Positions 9,868 through 18,322 of a DNA stretch of 64,000 nt are shown here, one piece after another. The notes beneath the pieces were generated by a model, which was not told the origin of the DNA, made no database searches, and was given only the letters and a program-made list of their open reading frames with translations. Source of the stretch: Marinobacter koreensis. GTDB taxonomy: Bacteria > Pseudomonadota > Gammaproteobacteria > Pseudomonadales > Oleiphilaceae. Each line of letters begins with the position of its first letter. Position 1 is the stretch's first letter. The stretch covers positions 1 through 64,000 of the forward strand of contig NZ_JAKZAJ010000002.1 in the NCBI RefSeq assembly GCF_023156285.1, in the 5' to 3' direction. A program made the position numbers and the translations under genes.

Positions 9868-11496
9868 TCAGACACTATGATAAAGGATGTCGTCCTGTTT
9901 GGGGGCATTTTCATGGGGAGAGCGCTTCGCAGGCGCCGTGCCGGGATCGCCCGAGCCCTCGCTCGGAGGCGATGTGACCGGTACCGGAGGCGCCTCTTCG
10001 GGGGCCGGATTGTCAGGAACGTCATCTGCTTTCTTTTCCACGGCCGGCGAGTGGGTTTCGGAGACCACCGGTTCCGCCTGCCCACACCACAGCCTGCCGG
10101 TGCTTCCCTGGCAGAGGCTGGACAGGGAGAAAAGAATGTACGAGATGCCTATGTAGGCCACCACCACTGGCAGCACCAGCCGCATGACCCAGTACCAGAT
10201 ACTCGCCACCGGTCGGGGCGCCCGCCCGATCAGTGACAGTGCCAGCCGACGGGTCAGACACCAGCCGGTAAACAGCGCAACCAGGCTTGCAACCAGGGGA
10301 ATCAGCAGACCGCCACTGAATAACTCCAGCCAACGGAACACCGTCGCGCCCGCGAATCGGATCTCCGCCCAGAGGTTGAAGGAAAGCAGCGATACCAACC
10401 CTGCCAGCCAGACCATGAGACCAACCAGCAGCGAGGACACCCCCCGAGGTGCCCCGGTCCATTCCCTGAACCATCCGATCACCGGCTCCATCAGCGCCAC
10501 CGAGGTGGTCCAGACCACCAACACCACCATCAGAAAGGCCACCGCAATCAGAACCTGGCTTCCGGGCAATGCCGCGAGATTGACCGGCAGCGAGATGAAC
10601 AGCAGACCAAAGCCGCGAGCGCTGTCGGCTTCCGCACCGGCAGCCGACAGCGAATACACCATCAGTCCCGCCACGATAGCCACCAACGTATCCATCAGGA
10701 CCACCGCCAGAAGCGAACGTTTCAACGCCGTATGCGAGGTAGTGTAGGCACCAAAGACCGTCCAGACACCCATCCCGAGGCCCAGCGTAAAGAACGCCTG
10801 GAACAGGGCGGCCTTCACACTGCCGGCCGTCACATCCGCAGGGTGCCAGCCGAGGATCTGATCCACCGCATCGTTCATGTGCCCCTGCCAGAGCGACAGG
10901 ACAAACAAACCCGCCAGCAACAGCAGGGTGCCCGGGACCACCACGCGCATGGTGCGCTCAATGCCGCTGACGACACCTTGCATGGACACCCAGACCACGA
11001 GAATGACGAAAAACGTATACCAGGCAACAAATCGACGGTAATGATCCGGGTCTGATACCAGACCGGAGAGGACCCCGCCGGCATCGCCCATGCTGGCGCT
11101 GGAGAACTCGCCCATAGCCCCGAAGAATACGTAGGCCAGCGCGATGGCTCCGAACACCAGCGTATAGGACAGCACCAGGAAGGCGGCCAGAATGCTCAGA
11201 CGGCCGGCAAACATCCAGAGCCGGGAGGCCCGGGCGCCCCGGATGAGCCCGTCGAGTGCCAGCACAATGCCATGGCGGGAGTAACGCCCGAGAGAGGCCT
11301 CCGTCACCATGAGTGGCAAGGTAATCAGCAACAGGCACGCAAGATAGATGAGAATGAACAGACCGCCGCCGTGACGGCTGGCCAGGTAGGGAAACTGCCA
11401 CAGGTTCGCCAGCCCCACCGTCGCGCCCACGGAGGCCCAGAAAAAGGTGGATTTGCGGGTAAAAGACCCGATGGCAGTCTGGTACGGCGTCGACAT
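9868..11496 (-). CDS. Sodium-dependent transporter, NSS/SLC6 family
   Basis: Inner-membrane Na+-coupled symporter for an amino acid or similar amine; the substrate cannot be told. Seen: the SLC6 TM1 signature FFWASVGATVGLANLWQFPY and about 12 hydrophobic segments. The last 90 residues, after the final membrane segment, are a Pro/Glu-rich hydrophilic tail, longer than in LeuT. The open frame extends to 11544 but the ATG at 11494-11496 (MSTPYQTAIGS) with GGGAA upstream fits the family better. Convergent with nothing; divergent from smpB. Confidence 0.88.
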   Translation of the reverse strand: MSTPYQTAIGSFTRKSTFFWASVGATVGLANLWQFPYLASRHGGGLFILIYLACLLLITLPLMVTEASLGRYSRHGIVLALDGLIRGARASRLWMFAGRLSILAAFLVLSYTLVFGAIALAYVFFGAMGEFSSASMGDAGGVLSGLVSDPDHYRRFVAWYTFFVILVVWVSMQGVVSGIERTMRVVVPGTLLLLAGLFVLSLWQGHMNDAVDQILGWHPADVTAGSVKAALFQAFFTLGLGMGVWTVFGAYTTSHTALKRSLLAVVLMDTLVAIVAGLMVYSLSAAGAEADSARGFGLLFISLPVNLAALPGSQVLIAVAFLMVVLVVWTTSVALMEPVIGWFREWTGAPRGVSSLLVGLMVWLAGLVSLLSFNLWAEIRFAGATVFRWLELFSGGLLIPLVASLVALFTGWCLTRRLALSLIGRAPRPVASIWYWVMRLVLPVVVAYIGISYILFSLSSLCQGSTGRLWCGQAEPVVSETHSPAVEKKADDVPDNPAPEEAPPVPVTSPPSEGSGDPGTAPAKRSPHENAPKQDDILYHSV

Positions 11497-11676
11497 GCAA
11501 TTCCCTGATAAAGACTGGGGGGTCATTGTAGCCGATGCCATCATACGCGCACCCCGACTTACAGACTATTGCGCCGATTTCGTGACCGGTCTGGCACTCC
11601 TGAGCTACAATGCGCGCTTCGCCGGGCCCGACCGCCCGGCCATTCGTACACTAATCCGACCCCGGATCACTGGTTC

Positions 11677-12156
11677 ATGAGCAAGAAGAAACCCGGAACG
11701 CCCAGCAGCACCATTGCGCTGAACAAAAAAGCGAAACACGAGTATCACATCGAGGAACGCTTCGAGGCCGGCCTCTCGTTGCTCGGCTGGGAAGTGAAAT
11801 CCCTGCGGGCCGGCAAAGCTCAGCTGGTGGACGCCTATGTGCTGCTCAAGAACGGCGAAGCCTGGTTGCTCGGCGCCCATATCACGCCTTTGAGCACGGC
11901 CTCCACCCATGTCATTGCGGATCCGACCCGGACCCGAAAGCTGCTGCTCCACAAAAAAGAAATCGCCAAGATTCTCGGCAAGGTGAACCAGGCCGGCTTC
12001 ACCTGCATTCCGCTGGCACTGTACTGGAAGAAAAACAAGGTGAAGTGCGAGATTGCCCTCGCCAAGGGTAAAAAGCAGTTCGACAAGCGCGCCACGGAAA
12101 AAGAACGCGACTGGAACCGTCAGAAGCAGCGCATCCTGCGCGAAGCCAATACCTGA
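11677..12156 (+). CDS. smpB: SsrA-binding protein SmpB
   Basis: Binds the tRNA-like part of tmRNA and takes it to stalled ribosomes. The 159-residue protein has the family start ([21 protein letters not shown]), [14 protein letters not shown], the AHITPL motif and the basic C-terminal tail that mimics an anticodon arm ([16 protein letters not shown]). ATG at 11677 chosen; the upstream open frame is non-coding in composition. ssrA lies 1.7 kb downstream. Confidence 0.97.
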   Translation: MSKKKPGTPSSTIALNKKAKHEYHIEERFEAGLSLLGWEVKSLRAGKAQLVDAYVLLKNGEAWLLGAHITPLSTASTHVIADPTRTRKLLLHKKEIAKILGKVNQAGFTCIPLALYWKKNKVKCEIALAKGKKQFDKRATEKERDWNRQKQRILREANT

Positions 12157-12326
12157 ACCTGATTCCGGCCCAACAACCCTCAGCCTGACGCCAGTCAAGT
12201 GCGGCGCCCGTCATGTGTCGCATACTGGTCCTCTTTGCGAAGCTGTTCGCCAGTCCTATACTCACTGGTCCGAGGAGAATGCTGTCCCACGGTTTCGCCA
12301 CCGGATGCGTAGCAAAGGGAGGGCTT

Positions 12327-13745
12327 ATGCCATCTGATCTGACCCCGATGTCATCGGTTGACCGTGCCTGGCTGAGAATGGACACGCCCCAGAATCCCAT
12401 GATGATCTGTGGGGTGTGGACGCTGGAAAAGCCCATTTCCATGAAACGTCTCCGGAACACACTTGAGAAGCGATTCCTGTGTTTCGACCGGTTCCGGCAA
12501 CGGGTTGTGGACAACGGGGACCGGGCTTACTGGCAGTTTGATCCCCTGTTTGACCTGGACAACCACCTCCACCAGATCGCATTGCCTGGCAAGGCCGACA
12601 AGGCCGAACTCCAGAAACTGGTCAGCGATATGAACAGTACCTCGCTGAATTTCCGGCAACCGCTCTGGCAAATGCACTACATCGACAATTATCAGGGTGG
12701 TGCCGCCCTGCTGATCCGCATCCATCATTGCATTGCCGACGGTATTTCACTGGTCCGGGTCATGCTGTCGCTGACCGACAAGACGCCCGAGCCGAAGCTG
12801 AGCAGGGTCGCGTTAAAGCATCGGTCAAAACCGCGCCAGAGATCCGCGATCCAGACATTGCTCCATCGCGCGGTGGACAACGTTCAAGTCGCCACCGATC
12901 AGGCCAGGCTGTTTATCCAGTCGGTACGGGAAGAACCCAACTACCCTCTCAAACTGGCGTCGACCGCCGGCGATGTGGCCTTCGACCTGGTCAAACTCGG
13001 CCTGGCCCCGTTTGAGCCCAAAACCGGGCTGAAAGAACCCCTCTCCGGACGCAAACAGGTAGCCTGGGCAGATCCTCTGGACCTGGCAGAAGTCAAAGCC
13101 TGCGCCAAGGCACTGGGCGGTACCATCAACGATGCCCTGCTCTGCACCGTTACCGGCGCTCTGCAGCGGCATTTCGCAGCGCACAAGGAAGCCATTCCCG
13201 ATTGCGGAATCCGCGTTGCCGTTCCATTCAACCTGCGGCCTCTTGATCAACCCATCGAAACCCTGGGCAACCAGTTCGGCCTGGTGTTGGTGACCCTCCC
13301 GGTGGAAGTGATGGACCCGCTCATGTGCTTCCAGCAGGTGCAGGAGAACATGAACCGGTTGAAGCGCTCCTATCAGGCCCAGGTTACCTACAGCCTCCTT
13401 GATTTATTCGGCCGCGGCCCCGACATTCTTGAACGCCGGGCACTGGACCTGCTCAGCAACAAGGCGTCTGCCGTGCTCACCAACGTGCCGGGCCCCAAAG
13501 AGGCCCTCTACCTGGCTGGCAGCAAGGTGACCCAGCCCATGTTCTGGGTACCCCAGAGTGGCACCATCGGCATCGGCATGAGCATTCTCAGCTACGCGGG
13601 CACCGTTCAGTTTGGCATTACCGTCGACAAAGCCATCCATGCCGACCCCAATGCCGTGATGGACTACTTCCGGGAAAGCTTCGACGCCTTGCGCCACGCG
13701 GCCCTTGCCGGCCGACAGGATGCCCTCACTCGCGAGGCCAGTTGA
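12327..13745 (+). CDS. Wax ester synthase / diacylglycerol acyltransferase (WS/DGAT)
   Basis: Membrane-associated acyltransferase joining acyl-CoA to fatty alcohol or diacylglycerol to form storage wax esters or triacylglycerol. The 472-residue protein has the catalytic HHCIADG (residues 133-139, HHxxxDG), the PLWQM motif before it, an N-terminal SSVDRAW segment and the NVPGP region in the second half. The ATG at 12327 has a strong GGGAGGG site; upstream open frame not used. Several such genes are usual in Marinobacter; this one's chain-length preference cannot be read from sequence. Confidence 0.9.
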   Translation: MPSDLTPMSSVDRAWLRMDTPQNPMMICGVWTLEKPISMKRLRNTLEKRFLCFDRFRQRVVDNGDRAYWQFDPLFDLDNHLHQIALPGKADKAELQKLVSDMNSTSLNFRQPLWQMHYIDNYQGGAALLIRIHHCIADGISLVRVMLSLTDKTPEPKLSRVALKHRSKPRQRSAIQTLLHRAVDNVQVATDQARLFIQSVREEPNYPLKLASTAGDVAFDLVKLGLAPFEPKTGLKEPLSGRKQVAWADPLDLAEVKACAKALGGTINDALLCTVTGALQRHFAAHKEAIPDCGIRVAVPFNLRPLDQPIETLGNQFGLVLVTLPVEVMDPLMCFQQVQENMNRLKRSYQAQVTYSLLDLFGRGPDILERRALDLLSNKASAVLTNVPGPKEALYLAGSKVTQPMFWVPQSGTIGIGMSILSYAGTVQFGITVDKAIHADPNAVMDYFRESFDALRHAALAGRQDALTREAS

Positions 13746-13776
13746 GAGGTATAGGTATAAATCTCACGAATAACCC

Positions 13777-13806
13777 TTGAAGTCCGGCAATCCGGACACA
13801 TATACT
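13777..13806 (+). promoter_or_regulatory. Promoter of ssrA
   Basis: TTGAAG (13777-13782) and TATACT (13801-13806) with an 18-bp spacer. It lies just before the mature tmRNA 5' end at 13817, leaving a short leader that RNase P would remove. Confidence 0.75.
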
Positions 13807-13816
13807 GGTTATGCAA

Positions 13817-14182
13817 GGGGACGACTTGGCTTCGACGCCGGTGACGAACCCTTGGGTGCATGTCGAGATGGCAGCGAATCTCGTAAATCCAAAGCTGCTT
13901 TAAAATAGTCGCAAACGACGAAAACTACGCACTGGCGGCGTAAGCCGTTCCAGTCGTCCTGGCTGAGGCGCCTATAACTCAGTAGCAACATCCCAGGACG
14001 TCATCGCTTATAGGCTGCTCCGCTACCCAGAGCTCACTGGTTAGCGGCTAAGATTAAAGAGCTCGCCTCTTGCACCCTGACCTTCGGGTCGCTTGAGGTT
14101 AAATCAATAGAAGGACACTAAGCATGTAGACCTCAAGGCTGAGTGCTGGCGGACGCGGGTTCAATTCCCGCCGTCTCCACCA
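13817..14182 (+). ncRNA. ssrA: Transfer-messenger RNA (tmRNA, SsrA)
   Basis: Rescues stalled ribosomes and tags the nascent chain for proteolysis. The 5' end GGGGACG pairs with CGTCTCC before ACCA at the 3' end, giving a 7-bp acceptor stem with one G-U pair. The tag reading frame at 13911-13943 encodes ANDENYALAA followed by TAA, and the T-arm GGGTTCAATTCCC is at the 3' end. CCA is encoded. Length 366 nt. The 3' end doubles as the attachment site of the island. Confidence 0.98.
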
Positions 14183-14184
14183 AA
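14169..14184 (+). repeat. attL, 16-bp core in ssrA 3' end
   Basis: CGCCGTCTCCACCAAA, identical to 28961-28976. It spans the last 14 nt of tmRNA including CCA plus two bases, so integration keeps ssrA intact. tmRNA 3' ends are known targets for tyrosine integrases. Confidence 0.92.
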
Positions 14185-14225
14185 TTTAGGTTTCTCCGGA
14201 ACACCCCGGAACCCAAAACCTCCTC

Positions 14226-14253
14226 AAAAGCCCCGCCAGTCGGGGCTTTTTTT
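14226..14253 (+). terminator. Terminator after ssrA, supplied by the island
   Basis: Stem AAAAGCCCCG/CGGGGCTTTT (14226-14235 and 14241-14250) with a 5-nt loop and a run of seven T. It lies inside attL, so it came with the element and replaces the host terminator now at 28987-29014. Confidence 0.9.
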
Positions 14254-14304
14254 CGTTTTAGCCGTCCAAATTATTCCAACGAGTTCCGCTGGAATCCGCA
14301 TATT

Positions 14305-14366
14305 TTTGTGGGTAAATTTGTGGGTAAAGATCGGGCCTACCCACACTGGCCCGCGTCCATACCCAC
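14305..14366 (+). repeat. Left-end GTGGGTA repeats (candidate integrase arm sites)
   Basis: TTTGTGGGTAAA is repeated directly twice with a 12-bp period (14305-14316 and 14317-14328), followed by two inverted copies TACCCAC at 14338-14344 and 14360-14366, all between attL and the integrase start. The same heptamer recurs near the right end (28878-28896), as expected for arm-type integrase or excisionase sites. Three more TACCCAC copies lie inside the integrase gene (14564, 14644, 14656). Confidence 0.6.
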
Positions 14367-14383
14367 AACTAAAGCGGACAGCC

Positions 14384-15616
14384 ATGAGCAGAGCGGCCAA
14401 CAAGCTAACCAACACTGCAGTCAAGAACGCCACGACGGAGGGCAAGGCACAGCGCAAGCTTGCAGACGGTGGAGGGCTGACCCTAGTGGTGAAGCCAGAA
14501 TCGAAAGTGTGGTGGCTCCGGTACCGTTACGACGGAAAAGAGAAAACTCTTACCCTCGGAGCATACCCACAAACCTCACTCAAGGAAGCAAGGGCCAAGC
14601 GCGACGAAGCAAAGCAACTGCTGACTGAAGGGATCGACCCCGTTACCCACAGGGCTACCCACAAAACCAAGCGGGTAGAAGCCACCGCCAACACCTTCAA
14701 GGCCGTGGCAACCGAATGGCTGAAGGAGGTACACCAGAAAGCCGTGGTAGAGGAACACTACAACCGGAACGTTCGCCGCCTGGAGCAACACGCCTTCCCC
14801 AAGCTTGGCCGCCGCCCTATCAGCGAGATAGAGCCATCCGACATCCTGACGACATTGCGGGACGTAGCGAAGACTGGCCGGGTAGAAACAGCCCACCGGG
14901 TAAAAACCTTAATTAGTCAGGTATTCCGCTACGCAGTGAGCACAAGCCGAGTCCAGCGAGACATGACCGCAGACCTCCAAGGCCTGTTGCCGGCTTCGCA
15001 AACAAAACACCACGCAGCCGTGGTGACTCCTGACGAGATTGCCGACCTCCTGAAGCGAATTGATACCTACTGGGGCACCCCAACCGTCTGCATGGCTTTG
15101 AAGTTATCACCCTTGCTTTTTTTAAGGCCTGGAGAGCTTCGCACCATGAAGTGGGAGCAGATCGACTGGGAAGCCGCCACCTGGACAACTGAGCGCACCA
15201 AAAACGGAGAGCCACTGGTAGTGCCGCTCGCACGCCAAGCCATCGAGCTGCTGAATCAAATCAGGGAAGTTAATGGCAAGTGGGAGTGGGTGTTCCCAGG
15301 CGGCCATAGCAAGAACAAACCCATGAGCAACAACGCAGTCAGAACAGCCCTAACACGGCTGGAGCTGCACGGCATCATGTCTGCCCACGGATTCAGAGCC
15401 ATGGCCCGAACCGTTCTTACCGAACGTTTGGGCTTCAGAGCCGAGATTGTAGAGATGCAGCTGGCCCACCGAGTGAAGGATATGCACGGCAGAGCCTACA
15501 ACCGGACAACCTGGCTACCTGAACGCCAGGCCATGATGCAGCAATGGGCCGACTACCTGGACAACCTGAAGAAACCTGACAACAACGTGACACCAATTCA
15601 CAAAACCGCCAACTGA
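14384..15616 (+). CDS. int: Tyrosine recombinase/integrase, P4 type
   Basis: Catalyses integration and excision at ssrA. The 410-residue protein has the N-terminal DUF4102 arm-binding domain (LADGGGLTLVVKPES...WWLRYRYDGK), a central SAM-like core-binding domain (about 105-205) and the catalytic domain with Arg253 (RPGELR), His335-Arg338 (HGFR), His362 and nucleophile Tyr372. All catalytic residues are present, so it should be active. The ATG at 14384 is preferred to an upstream open frame that would run through the arm-type repeats. Confidence 0.95.
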   Translation: MSRAANKLTNTAVKNATTEGKAQRKLADGGGLTLVVKPESKVWWLRYRYDGKEKTLTLGAYPQTSLKEARAKRDEAKQLLTEGIDPVTHRATHKTKRVEATANTFKAVATEWLKEVHQKAVVEEHYNRNVRRLEQHAFPKLGRRPISEIEPSDILTTLRDVAKTGRVETAHRVKTLISQVFRYAVSTSRVQRDMTADLQGLLPASQTKHHAAVVTPDEIADLLKRIDTYWGTPTVCMALKLSPLLFLRPGELRTMKWEQIDWEAATWTTERTKNGEPLVVPLARQAIELLNQIREVNGKWEWVFPGGHSKNKPMSNNAVRTALTRLELHGIMSAHGFRAMARTVLTERLGFRAEIVEMQLAHRVKDMHGRAYNRTTWLPERQAMMQQWADYLDNLKKPDNNVTPIHKTAN

Positions 15617-15633
15617 GATAACACGGAGACGTT

Positions 15634-15831
15634 ATGAATACGAACACCAGCAACGCAGAAATCAGAGCAAAATTGATGGATGCCGAGGCCATCCTTCTGC
15701 ACCTCTCCAACGCAGAAAAGCTGCTGCAACAGGACTCCCCCGAAGTATTGGTTACCGCACTGGCAGAGAAAGCACAATCACTCGTGTCAGAAGCAAGCGA
15801 AGCCCTTGAACTACAAAATAAGGCAAGTTGA
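15634..15831 (+). CDS. Small hypothetical protein (65 aa)
   Basis: Starts 17 bp after int with a good ribosome site (GGAGACGTT before ATG). The product is Ala/Glu/Leu-rich, acidic and predicted to be wholly helical (AEIRAKLMDAEAILLHLSNAEKLL), with no Cys. I do not recognise a family. Position and ribosome site suggest co-transcription with int, perhaps an accessory factor, but that is only inference. Confidence 0.6.
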   Translation: MNTNTSNAEIRAKLMDAEAILLHLSNAEKLLQQDSPEVLVTALAEKAQSLVSEASEALELQNKAS

Positions 15832-16197
15832 CGAGCACGCAACACCCACTGCAGAAGTGTTGCGCAACGCCCCAACAGTGGAACGCTACATACGCCCCAC
15901 TATTGGGGAGCTTCTGTTACCAACCCCGTCATCAAAGGATTAACAGGCCGGTTAACACACCAGCCCTGAGAAAAGCGCCCCTTCACCTTTTTAGGCACTC
16001 TGCAAACCTCACAGGAAACTATTGGTATCATTGCCGAAAGAGGTTAACACTGGGTTAACACGGTTTTTTCGCATTTCGGAAAAGTCATTCCGGCGCCTCC
16101 ACATCAGATGCGTTCCATGGTTTGGCTACTTTCGGGAAACACGCAACACCCGACGCAACACGATATTGGCTAGTTTGGAAAAGGACAGAAATTCGGC
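15832..16197. other. Gene-free 366-bp segment with short repeats
   Basis: No convincing coding frame. It holds three ACGCAACAC copies (15837-15845, 16141-16149, 16153-16161) plus an inverted GTGTTGCG at 15857-15864, and three GGTTAACAC copies (15950-15958, 16042-16050, 16053-16061). The paired copies are spaced 11-12 bp, one helical turn. It probably holds the promoter and operators for the gene at 16198, or a replication or regulatory region. Confidence 0.5.
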
Positions 16198-17016
16198 ATG
16201 CAGTCGTACTATTACCTACCACAGCTTCTCCAGGGCTCGCCTTACGAGCTTTCTTTACTTGATGCTTTGCATCTGGGAGCAACTGAAGCTCTCCCCCTTT
16301 ACGCCCAACTGCCGGATCTCGTCATTCTGGAAAATATGAGCACGCGTGAACTCGAAACTGTTGGAGACCTCTACCTTCAAGTTTCAAGAGAGCTCGTATC
16401 AGTTATGGAAAGAGATGCCGTACGAGCAGCGGTGCACCCAGTATCCGAACGTGTGACTAAGTTAACGACAGCGTATCCCCTCGAAGTGGGCACACTCGAT
16501 GACAGATCTAACAGATACTCCCACAGAACCTTACCTTTTAACCTTCAGCCCAATGAAGCAGTTGATGTTTTTGTCGATATGGATTTAGACAGCGGCGGGG
16601 AGGGTAGATTGCGCCCAACGGAAGCCACACATCCCAAGATAGATATTGCCGACCTACTCTGCTGGACTGATGATTTGGAAATGCTGGCGGACAAAGGCCG
16701 CATAAAATGCCGGACTTACGACACCAGTACCGCTGCCAGCAGCCAGCCAGAAAGCGATCGTGAGCTAACAGTGCTTCGCCGTACGCAGAGAACCCTTGCC
16801 GCCCTGGCTATCGGCCTTTCAGGTAAATATCCCGCCTACAAGAACGGAAGCAAGCCGAACGCCTCACAACTGGCGAAGCTGGCAACAGAGCATTTACGTG
16901 ACACCACCAGCGACCGCACTCCGCACGGCTTCGGCGAAACCACCGCCCGCCTGACCATTGCGGAAGCGCTGAAAGCCTGCCCTGAACTGGCAGAAAGTCT
17001 CGTCGAGCCAGACTGA
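16198..17016 (+). CDS. Hypothetical island protein (272 aa)
   Basis: No family is recognised for the N-terminal half (MQSYYYLPQLL, with DLVILENMSTRELETVGDLYLQV). The C-terminal 80 residues (RRTQRTLAALAIGLSGKYPAYKNGSKPNASQLAKLA..., ending in a TARLTIAEAL segment) resemble a short C-terminal module I know from many uncharacterised phage- and island-encoded proteins, which looks like a small DNA- or protein-binding helical domain. Base composition is lower in GC than the core. Stop overlaps the first of two operator-like dyads before alpA. Confidence 0.7.
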   Translation: MQSYYYLPQLLQGSPYELSLLDALHLGATEALPLYAQLPDLVILENMSTRELETVGDLYLQVSRELVSVMERDAVRAAVHPVSERVTKLTTAYPLEVGTLDDRSNRYSHRTLPFNLQPNEAVDVFVDMDLDSGGEGRLRPTEATHPKIDIADLLCWTDDLEMLADKGRIKCRTYDTSTAASSQPESDRELTVLRRTQRTLAALAIGLSGKYPAYKNGSKPNASQLAKLATEHLRDTTSDRTPHGFGETTARLTIAEALKACPELAESLVEPD

Positions 17017-17045
17017 CAACTGTCATTTGATTCTGACAACCGTCA
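17014..17045. promoter_or_regulatory. Two 12-bp dyads, candidate operator for alpA
   Basis: TGACAACTGTCA (17014-17025) is a perfect inverted repeat, and TGACAACCGTCA (17034-17045) is the same with one mismatch; they are 20 bp apart, two helical turns, and lie 64 bp or more before the alpA ATG. This is a typical layout for a dimeric repressor. The bound protein is unknown. Confidence 0.55.
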
Positions 17046-17068
17046 CCGATCAACGGCCGGTCATTAGA

Positions 17069-17106
17069 GGATTACCCCGAACCTAAACGGAACAAAGGGG
17101 TAATCC
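17069..17106 (+). promoter_or_regulatory. Inverted repeat ending just before the alpA start
   Basis: GGATTACCCC (17069-17078) and GGGGTAATCC (17097-17106) are perfectly complementary with an 18-nt loop; the second arm covers the ribosome site and ends 2 nt before ATG 17109. It could hide the ribosome site in the mRNA or be a DNA operator. Confidence 0.55.
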
Positions 17107-17108
17107 AG

Positions 17109-17345
17109 ATGACCGAACAACCGAAAACCCAACAAACCGCAGTCACCGCCCGCCAGCAAATCGACCGGATGCTACGCCGTAAAGAAGTCGAGCAAATCAC
17201 CGGTCGAAGCCGCAGCTCCATCTACGATGGGATTGCCACTGGCACTTTCCCGAAGCCGGTAAAAATAGGAGCCCGCGCCGTAGCGTGGCCTGAGTCGGTA
17301 ATCCGGGCATGGATCGCTGAGCGCATGGAAGGGGGCCAGGCATGA
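17109..17345 (+). CDS. AlpA-family regulator (helix-turn-helix)
   Basis: The 78-residue protein has the AlpA/MerR-like winged-helix pattern: LRRKEVEQITGRSRSSIYDGIATGTFPKP, then VAWPESVIRAWIAERM. In P4 and related islands AlpA-type proteins act on int expression and excision. It is the first gene of a run in which each start overlaps the previous stop by 4 nt (ATGA), and two operator-like structures precede it. The island's control switch is the most likely role. Confidence 0.88.
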   Translation: MTEQPKTQQTAVTARQQIDRMLRRKEVEQITGRSRSSIYDGIATGTFPKPVKIGARAVAWPESVIRAWIAERMEGGQA

Positions 17346-18322
17346 AAAAGGCACCCGCCCCCGAAGGGGCAAGGCACCAGACCCGGCGCCAGTATAGCAC
17401 CGCTGGCGGATACTCTGCCCTGCAAGAATCTATAAGGGCCGCCCTGCCGGAAAACGGCATAGAACCGGCCAACGTGGATGAATTTCTGTCACTGCTGGCT
17501 GACTCTGATAGCCAGTTCGTCCGAACCGGCACCGCCAGCAAACCCCGCAGCAAGAACCTATGGGGGATTGCCTACCACGACAGAGGGTTGCCCGTTGTGG
17601 TGATCGCCGGAGACTGGGCAACCGGGGCTGAAATGAAATGGGTAGCCGGGAACGTGGACACCATGACCCCGGCAGAGCGCCGCGCACTGAAATGCCGCAT
17701 GGCTGAAGCCAAACAGGTCAGAGAGGAAGAACAGGCCCGGCAATGGGAAGTCAGAGCCGCCGCAGCCGTTCGCCGCTGGCAATCCGCCCAACCAGCAGAT
17801 CCGCAACACCTCTACCTACAAAGCAGGGGCACAGACCCGCATAGAGCCCGCCAGCAAGGCAGCGAATTGGTGTTGCTACTGGTGGACTTCAACGGCAAGG
17901 GCTGGAGCCTGCAAACCATAGACGAGGCCGGGAATAAACGGCTGATGGCTGGCGGAAAGAAGGCCGGAAATTTCATTGTGGTGGATGGCCCGGACTACCC
18001 CGCCCGCGTGCTGATCTGCGAGGGCTTTTCGACTGGCTGCACCCTGGCAGAGATAGACCCCGCTGCCCTGGTACTCGCTGCCGTGGATTGCGGCAACCTT
18101 CAGACCGTAGCAACCGGAGCCCGCAACCGCTGGCCTGACGCTGACCTGATTGTGTGCGGAGATGATGACCGCCAGACACCGGGCAACCCCGGAGCCGCAG
18201 CCGCAAGGGCCGCCGCGCTGGCTGCCGGGGCACGGTTTGCCCTGCCGGACTGGCCGCCAGCCGCACCCCTGAACCTTTCCGATTTTAACGACCTGCACCA
18301 ATGGCAAAGGGGGCAGCAATGA
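17342..18322 (+). CDS. Toprim-domain primase-like protein
   Basis: 326 residues. The N-terminal 110 residues include NLWGIAYHDRGLPVVVIAGDWATG, similar to the small N-terminal domain of plasmid and phage primases; a charged helical linker follows; the C-terminal Toprim domain has ARVLICEGFSTGCTLAE (catalytic Glu), LAAVDCGN and the DLIVCGDDDRQ motif (DxD). No CHC2 zinc finger. Overlaps both neighbours by ATGA. With the DUF927 protein after it, it probably makes a primase-helicase pair for replicating the excised element. Confidence 0.87.
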   Translation: MKKAPAPEGARHQTRRQYSTAGGYSALQESIRAALPENGIEPANVDEFLSLLADSDSQFVRTGTASKPRSKNLWGIAYHDRGLPVVVIAGDWATGAEMKWVAGNVDTMTPAERRALKCRMAEAKQVREEEQARQWEVRAAAAVRRWQSAQPADPQHLYLQSRGTDPHRARQQGSELVLLLVDFNGKGWSLQTIDEAGNKRLMAGGKKAGNFIVVDGPDYPARVLICEGFSTGCTLAEIDPAALVLAAVDCGNLQTVATGARNRWPDADLIVCGDDDRQTPGNPGAAAARAAALAAGARFALPDWPPAAPLNLSDFNDLHQWQRGQQ

